From the NCBI GenBank assembly GCA_945861915.1, contig CAMAWK010000085.1:1-9434 (forward strand): a stretch of DNA of 9,434 bases. The letters run 5' to 3'. Under the pieces are notes generated by a model. The model made no database searches. It had not been told where the DNA came from and saw only the letters and a program-made list of their open reading frames with translations. Source of the stretch: Flavobacterium psychrophilum (GTDB lineage: Bacteria > Bacteroidota > Bacteroidia > Flavobacteriales > Flavobacteriaceae). Below are positions 5,732-9,434 of the stretch, piece after piece. The position numbers and the translations under genes are program-made. Positions within the stretch are counted from its first letter, which is position 1. Each line of letters begins with the position of its first letter.

Positions 5732-7936
5732 TTACAAAATCAACAAACCAAAATTCTTCAAGGTATTTATTGGTTTTGAATACCAAAATAGCTCGAAATT
5801 CTCTAAGTCAATTTCAAAATCTGATTTAACATCTTGATAAGTATAGATTTTGGCAGTTAAAACTGATATTTTTTCAAGCGTTTTCACCAACCATTCTCCT
5901 TCCTGTTTCCCTACTTGAATCGTAAAAGTTTCTTTCTTATCATGAAAAGTCAAAGTCATGATATCCCAACTATTTCCTTTTTTTGATTTGGTGAAATATT
6001 CTACAGCTGGTTTACCGCCCAACCAAATTATTTTTGCTGTTGGTTTTTCATTAAAATTTTCCTCTGTTGCGACTGCATCAGCAATAAAATCGGGATGAAT
6101 GGTTGTTTTCGGAATTTTAAAATCGAACCAGTCTTGCAATTCAAAATCAAAGCAAATTCCGTGCATGAAATTAAATAAGGATTTCTTTAATCCAAAACTA
6201 AATTGATCATGGTCAATTCCGGTTTTGTCAGTAAAATTGATGTCATTATTGGCGAAAGCTCCTATGCTTTCTGTTTCTTTGGTAACATTAAATTTTTCTG
6301 GATACATCCCAACAGGACTGTGAGCTGTCATCGCGAATTGATGCCAAAATCCTGATTGTAAAATCCCAATTTCGAATAATTGCCTTACCATTTCTAAACT
6401 ATCTACCGTTTCCTGAACCGTTTGTGTTGGATAGCCATACATCAAATAAGCGTGAACCATAATATTGGCTTCGGTAAAATTCCGGGTCACTTTTGCCACT
6501 TGTTCCACCGTAACGCCTTTATCAATTAATTGCAATAATCTATCAGATGCTACTTCGAGTCCGCCCGAAACGGCGATGCAACCAGATGCTTTCAGGAGTA
6601 TGCACAAATCTCGTGTAAAGCTTTTCTCAAATCGAATGTTTGTCCACCACGTAACCGATAATTTCCTACGAATAATTTCGAGTGCCAAAGCCCGCATCAA
6701 AGCTGGTGGTGCCGCTTCGTCTACAAAATGAAATCCATTTTGACCTGTTTGCAACATCATTTCTTCGATTCGATTGCACAATAAATTGGCAGCTACAGGT
6801 TCGTAAACCTTTATATAATCTAATGAAATATCACAGAAAGTACATTTTCCCCAATAGCAACCATGCGCCATCGTGAGTTTGTTCCAGCGACCATCGCTCC
6901 ACATTCGGTGCATCGGATTCACAATTTCAATAACCGAAATGTATTGATCCAACAACAAATCGGAATAATCGGGTGTGCCGACTTGCGATTGTTTATAATC
7001 GTGTTTTAATGAATTGTTTTTATAAACTACTTTTCCGTTTTCTAATATAAATGTTCTTTTAGCCTCCCCTAACCCCTCCAAAGGAGGGGAACTAGCAACA
7101 AAATTATACAACAATTCAACTGGTAATTCCCCATCATCCAATGTAATAAAATCGAAAAACTCAAAAACACGAGGGTCTGAAAGTGAGCGTAATTCGGTAT
7201 TGGGAAAACCGCCACCCATCGAAATTTTGATATGTGGATGGTGTTTTTTGACCCACTGTGCCGAACGAAAAGCCGAGTATAAATTCCCTGGAAAAGGAAC
7301 CGAAATCAAGAATAATTCGGGTTGAATGCTTTCGAAACGTTCTTTTAAAAGTGAGAATAAAATGGAATCTATATAAGTGGGTTCTTTGTGTAATTCTGTG
7401 TATAATTCATCAAATGAATTCGCACTTCGTCCCAAACGTTCGGCATACCGACTAAAACCAAAATTGGCATCGACACATTCTACAATAAAATCGGAAATAT
7501 CTTCGAGATATAAAGTTGCAAGGTGCTTTGCCTTGTCCTGCATCCCCATCGTTCCAAATGCCCAATCTAATTCTTCGAGTTGAGAAAATCTGGAAGCCTC
7601 AGGCAAATAATCTTCTTGACAAATCTGGAGTGCCAATATGGGATTTTTTCCTTGTAAAAAAGAAATTACCGAATCGATTGTTTTGATGTATTCGCCTTTA
7701 AGAGCAAGGATTCTTTGGCAGTTGGGTGTGAGGTTTTGGGTTTTGGGTATTGGGTTGCTGAATAAATTTTCAAGCCCAGTTTTTGAAAACAATTTCAAAA
7801 TTACTTCAATTCCTAAATCCGCTTGAGTTGCCGAAATATTTTTGGTGTTCAAAAACCCTTTGATATAAGCCGTTGCTGGATAGGGCGTATTCAACTGGGT
7901 AAACGGCGGAGTGATGAGAAATACTTGGGTTTTCAA
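5732..7936 (-). CDS. B12-binding-type radical SAM protein of unknown substrate
   Basis: This is a 734-residue protein. The N-terminal part (about 1-280) resembles the Rossmann-like cobalamin-binding domain of B12-type radical SAM enzymes, with VFLITPPF at 5-12, LFLISVPFPGN at 208-218 and a GGG turn at 241-243. The cobalamin-ligand motif DxHxxG is absent, as in many such proteins. The radical SAM core starts near 350. Its cluster cysteines are Cys360, Cys365 and Cys368 in GCYWGKCTFC, spaced CX4CX2C instead of the usual CX3CX2C. Later core signatures are SGGLEVASDRLLQLIDKGV (457-475) and HAYLMYGYP (495-503). A long C-terminal region (about 600-734) has no motif I recognise. The only plausible start is TTG at 7936: an in-frame TAA lies three codons upstream, and no ATG occurs before codon 130. 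Two repeat-like insertions are translated in frame (7062-7090 and 7724-7758). It follows the MFS gene by 41 bp. Confidence 0.83.
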   Translation of the reverse strand: MKTQVFLITPPFTQLNTPYPATAYIKGFLNTKNISATQADLGIEVILKLFSKTGLENLFSNPIPKTQNLTPNCQRILALKGEYIKTIDSVISFLQGKNPILALQICQEDYLPEASRFSQLEELDWAFGTMGMQDKAKHLATLYLEDISDFIVECVDANFGFSRYAERLGRSANSFDELYTELHKEPTYIDSILFSLLKERFESIQPELFLISVPFPGNLYSAFRSAQWVKKHHPHIKISMGGGFPNTELRSLSDPRVFEFFDFITLDDGELPVELLYNFVASSPPLEGLGEAKRTFILENGKVVYKNNSLKHDYKQSQVGTPDYSDLLLDQYISVIEIVNPMHRMWSDGRWNKLTMAHGCYWGKCTFCDISLDYIKVYEPVAANLLCNRIEEMMLQTGQNGFHFVDEAAPPALMRALALEIIRRKLSVTWWTNIRFEKSFTRDLCILLKASGCIAVSGGLEVASDRLLQLIDKGVTVEQVAKVTRNFTEANIMVHAYLMYGYPTQTVQETVDSLEMVRQLFEIGILQSGFWHQFAMTAHSPVGMYPEKFNVTKETESIGAFANNDINFTDKTGIDHDQFSFGLKKSLFNFMHGICFDFELQDWFDFKIPKTTIHPDFIADAVATEENFNEKPTAKIIWLGGKPAVEYFTKSKKGNSWDIMTLTFHDKKETFTIQVGKQEGEWLVKTLEKISVLTAKIYTYQDVKSDFEIDLENFELFWYSKPINTLKNFGLLIL
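7062..7090. repeat. GC-rich palindromic repeat-like element inside the radical SAM gene
   Basis: CCCCTCC (7073-7079) and GGAGGGG (7083-7089) form a perfect 7-bp stem around an AAA loop, with a second copy of the C-rich motif (CCTCCCCT, 7063-7070) just before it. On the coding strand it is read in frame as about residues 283-293, SSPPLEGLGEA. It lies in the linker between the B12-type domain and the radical SAM core and is far more GC-rich than its surroundings. It resembles short palindromic repeats I recall as scattered in flavobacterial genomes, including within genes. That recollection is not checked. Confidence 0.6.
7724..7758. repeat. degenerate heptanucleotide tandem repeat inside the radical SAM gene
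   Basis: There are five consecutive 7-bp units with consensus GGGTTTT on the plus strand (AAAACCC on the coding strand). They start at 7724, 7731, 7738, 7745 and 7752. The central units differ from the consensus by 0-1 bases and the outer two by 2. They encode about residues 60-71 (SNPIPKTQNLTP), a low-complexity segment in the N-terminal domain. As 7 is not a multiple of 3, gain or loss of a unit would shift the frame. Confidence 0.6.
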
Positions 7937-7967
7937 GAGTATTTATTTACTTAAAATTTATTTTTTT

Positions 7968-7980
7968 TGATATAATATCA
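7968..7980. repeat. 13-bp AT-rich palindrome over the MFS stop codon
   Basis: TGATATAATATCA is a perfect 6-bp inverted repeat around one base. It includes the MFS stop codon (7978-7980) and lies in the 41-bp gap before the radical SAM gene. On the minus strand it is followed by A residues, not T residues, so it is not an intrinsic terminator of the MFS transcript. A protein-binding site is possible but unsupported. Confidence 0.3.
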
Positions 7981-9264
7981 AAACTGTTCCTCCTTTTTTC
8001 GAATTGCCAAAAGTGCCAAAACCGAAATTAATGCTGCCGCCGAAAGATAAAAACCAACATAGGCTATTCCGTAATTTTTGGTTAACCAAATAGCAATTAA
8101 TGGCGCAAAAGAAGCGCCAATTATACCTCCCAAATTAAAAGTCAACGAAGCACCAGAATAGCGAACTTCCGTAGGAAATAGTTCAGACAGAAAAGTTCCA
8201 ATAGGTCCAAAAATCAAGCCCATCAAACCCATTCCGATGCAAACCAAAGTGGTAATCATAGGCGTTTTAAACGATTCTATAAAAAAGGAAAAGCTAAATC
8301 CGAAAAGTAAAATTAAAGCCGAAACCAAAACCATCACTTTCTTTCGTCCGAAACGATCAGCAATTAAAGCAGAAGCAGGAATTCCCGCCACAAAAAAAAG
8401 AATGGAAAATAATTGAATGATTAGAAAATCACGTCGAGTATATCCCAAATCAGCCGTGGCATAGCTTAAACTAAAAACGGTCATCAAATAAAAAATTACA
8501 AACATGGCTAAAGTAGATAACGTTCCAAAAATTAACTCTCGTTTATATAATTTAAAAATAGTTAAAATAGGTACTTCGACTTGTTTTTTGGTTGCTGCAG
8601 CATTGGCAAATGAGGGCGTTTCGGTGATTTTTAATCGGATATAAAACCCAACCAAAACTAATATTGAACTGGCTATAAAAGGGATTCTCCAGCCGTAATC
8701 AAAAAACTCTTGTTCGGTAAAATAATCTGATAAAAATAAGAAAGTTCCACCCGAAAACAACAAACCAATAGGCGCTCCTAATTGTGGAAACATGCCGTAC
8801 CAAGCCCTTTTACCGGGAGGTGCATTTTCGATAGCCAATAAAACTGCACCGCCCCATTCGCCTCCCAATCCTAAACCTTGACCAAAACGACACAGCATTA
8901 ATAATAATGGAGCCATAATTCCGATGCTTTGATAGGTTGGTAAAAATCCGATGGCAACTGTAGAAATTCCCATTGTGAGTAAAGCCGCAACGAGTGTTGA
9001 TTTGCGACCAATTTTATCACCAAAATGACCAAAAACAGCCGAGCCGATGGGTCTAGCAAAAAAAGCAATTGAAAAAGTTGCCAACGATTCAATCGTGGAA
9101 GTGGTTGGATCTGATCCTGGAAAAAACAATTGTGGAAAAACCAAAACCGCAGCATTGGCGTAAATATAAAAATCGAAAAACTCGATAGTTGTTCCAATTA
9201 AACTTCCAAAAAGAACGTGTTTTAATGAATTAACTTTTTTAGGAATCGTATTTTCAATCATCAT
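7978..9264 (-). CDS. MFS transporter, metabolite:H+ symporter (MHS) family
   Basis: This is a 428-residue inner-membrane protein with about 12 predicted transmembrane segments, the usual size for ProP/ShiA/KgtP-type symporters. Family signatures are the first-helix EFFDFYIYA (28-36) and loop 2-3 motif GHFGDKIGRK (79-88). The MHS signature is RFGQGLGLGGEWGGAVLLAIEN (126-147). Then come WRIPF (192-196), the second-half loop motif ADRFGRKK (302-309) and ELFPTEVRYSGASLTFNLGG (361-380). The substrate cannot be told from sequence; relatives import organic acids, betaines or shikimate with protons. Translation starts at ATG 9264 or the adjacent ATG 9261. The radical SAM gene follows after 41 bp on the same strand, so co-transcription is likely. 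The start is divergent from the partial gene at 9366. Confidence 0.9.
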   Translation of the reverse strand: MMIENTIPKKVNSLKHVLFGSLIGTTIEFFDFYIYANAAVLVFPQLFFPGSDPTTSTIESLATFSIAFFARPIGSAVFGHFGDKIGRKSTLVAALLTMGISTVAIGFLPTYQSIGIMAPLLLMLCRFGQGLGLGGEWGGAVLLAIENAPPGKRAWYGMFPQLGAPIGLLFSGGTFLFLSDYFTEQEFFDYGWRIPFIASSILVLVGFYIRLKITETPSFANAAATKKQVEVPILTIFKLYKRELIFGTLSTLAMFVIFYLMTVFSLSYATADLGYTRRDFLIIQLFSILFFVAGIPASALIADRFGRKKVMVLVSALILLFGFSFSFFIESFKTPMITTLVCIGMGLMGLIFGPIGTFLSELFPTEVRYSGASLTFNLGGIIGASFAPLIAIWLTKNYGIAYVGFYLSAAALISVLALLAIRKKEEQF

Positions 9265-9287
9265 AATTTTGTTTAGGTTTTATAAAA

Positions 9288-9309
9288 ATGAGACTATTTT
9301 ATGAGACTA
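9288..9309. repeat. 9-bp direct repeat in the MFS/bshC intergenic region
   Basis: ATGAGACTA occurs at 9288-9296 and 9301-9309, separated by TTTT, giving a 13-bp period. It lies 24 bp upstream of the MFS start, in the 101-bp divergent spacer. It may be a regulator site or a small tandem duplication. I see no full promoter consensus in this spacer on either strand. Confidence 0.4.
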
Positions 9310-9365
9310 ACAAATAAAAAGTTCCAATTATTTTTTTAGTAAATTAGCATCAAATAAAATGCACT

Positions 9366-9434
9366 ATGTCAACGGACTGTATCAGCTATCAAAATTCAGG
9401 ATATTTCTCTCCATTAATCAATGATTATTTAGAC
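9366..9434 (+). CDS. bshC: partial CDS, probable bacillithiol biosynthesis cysteine-adding enzyme BshC (N-terminus only)
   Basis: An ATG at 9366 opens a frame that stays open for 23 codons to the window edge. The peptide begins MSTDCISYQNSGYFSPLIND. The DCI-Y-x-x-SGYFS-LI-DYL pattern resembles, as I remember them, the N-termini of Bacteroidota BshC proteins. BshC adds cysteine to GlcN-malate in the last step of bacillithiol synthesis. The frame is too short for confidence from motifs alone. Divergent orientation from the MFS gene and an AT-rich upstream spacer support a true start here. About 95% of the gene must lie beyond the window. Confidence 0.55.
   Translation, partial: MSTDCISYQNSGYFSPLINDYLD

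Noticed and set aside
7968..7980. Palindrome TGATATAATATCA as a terminator of the MFS gene
   Set aside because: It is wholly A/T-rich, short, and followed on the transcribed strand by A residues and not T residues.
8898..9197. A 99-codon minus-strand open frame within the MFS gene
   Set aside because: It is a shifted frame of a clear transporter sequence and shows no independent start signal or family motif.
1..9434. Defence system, prophage, insertion sequence or CRISPR array
   Set aside because: No transposase, integrase, Cas, toxin or phage gene is visible, and there are no spaced direct repeats of array type. UmuD here is a polymerase subunit without a DNA-binding domain, so it is not a phage repressor.

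Overview
The window looks like a chromosomal segment of a member of the Bacteroidota, most likely Flavobacteriaceae (Flavobacterium-like). The evidence is AT-rich DNA, few Shine-Dalgarno motifs, several boxes matching the Bacteroidota -7 promoter consensus TAnnTTTG, and characteristic families: a cyclophilin-FKBP fusion, a DUF5777-type beta-barrel, a YceI-like protein, a tRNA_anti-like OB-fold protein and a probable BshC. I see no rRNA, tRNA, insertion sequence, phage gene or CRISPR array.

Layout. (1) 109-1814, plus strand: umuC and umuD, overlapping by 10 bp, encode an error-prone polymerase V catalytic subunit and its self-cleaving partner. A perfect -7 box lies 4 nt before the umuC start. 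(2) A strong bidirectional terminator at 1905-1951 separates them from the convergent dual-family immunophilin (1971-2903, minus). (3) A short divergent promoter region leads to a DinB/DUF1569-like protein (3002-3445, plus). (4) This gene meets, tail to tail with 1 bp between stop codons, a compact four-gene minus-strand cluster (5659 to 3447). In transcription order it encodes a membrane-anchored OB-fold protein, a beta-barrel protein, a small c-type cytochrome lipoprotein and a secreted YceI-like protein. All four carry export or membrane signals, so the cluster is probably one envelope and redox operon. (5) Upstream on the same strand are a cobalamin-binding-type radical SAM protein with an unusual CX4CX2C cluster motif (7936-5732) and an MHS-family MFS transporter (9264-7978), probably co-transcribed. 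(6) The right edge holds the first 23 codons of a divergent gene, probably bshC of bacillithiol synthesis.

Most genes are housekeeping or envelope genes of ordinary flavobacterial type. The best leads for new biology are in the radical SAM gene: two small repeat-like insertions translated in frame (a GC-rich hairpin and a degenerate heptanucleotide tandem), the CX4CX2C motif and the lack of an ATG start. Next come the uncharacterised four-gene envelope operon and the hairpin that carries both stop codons of a convergent gene pair.
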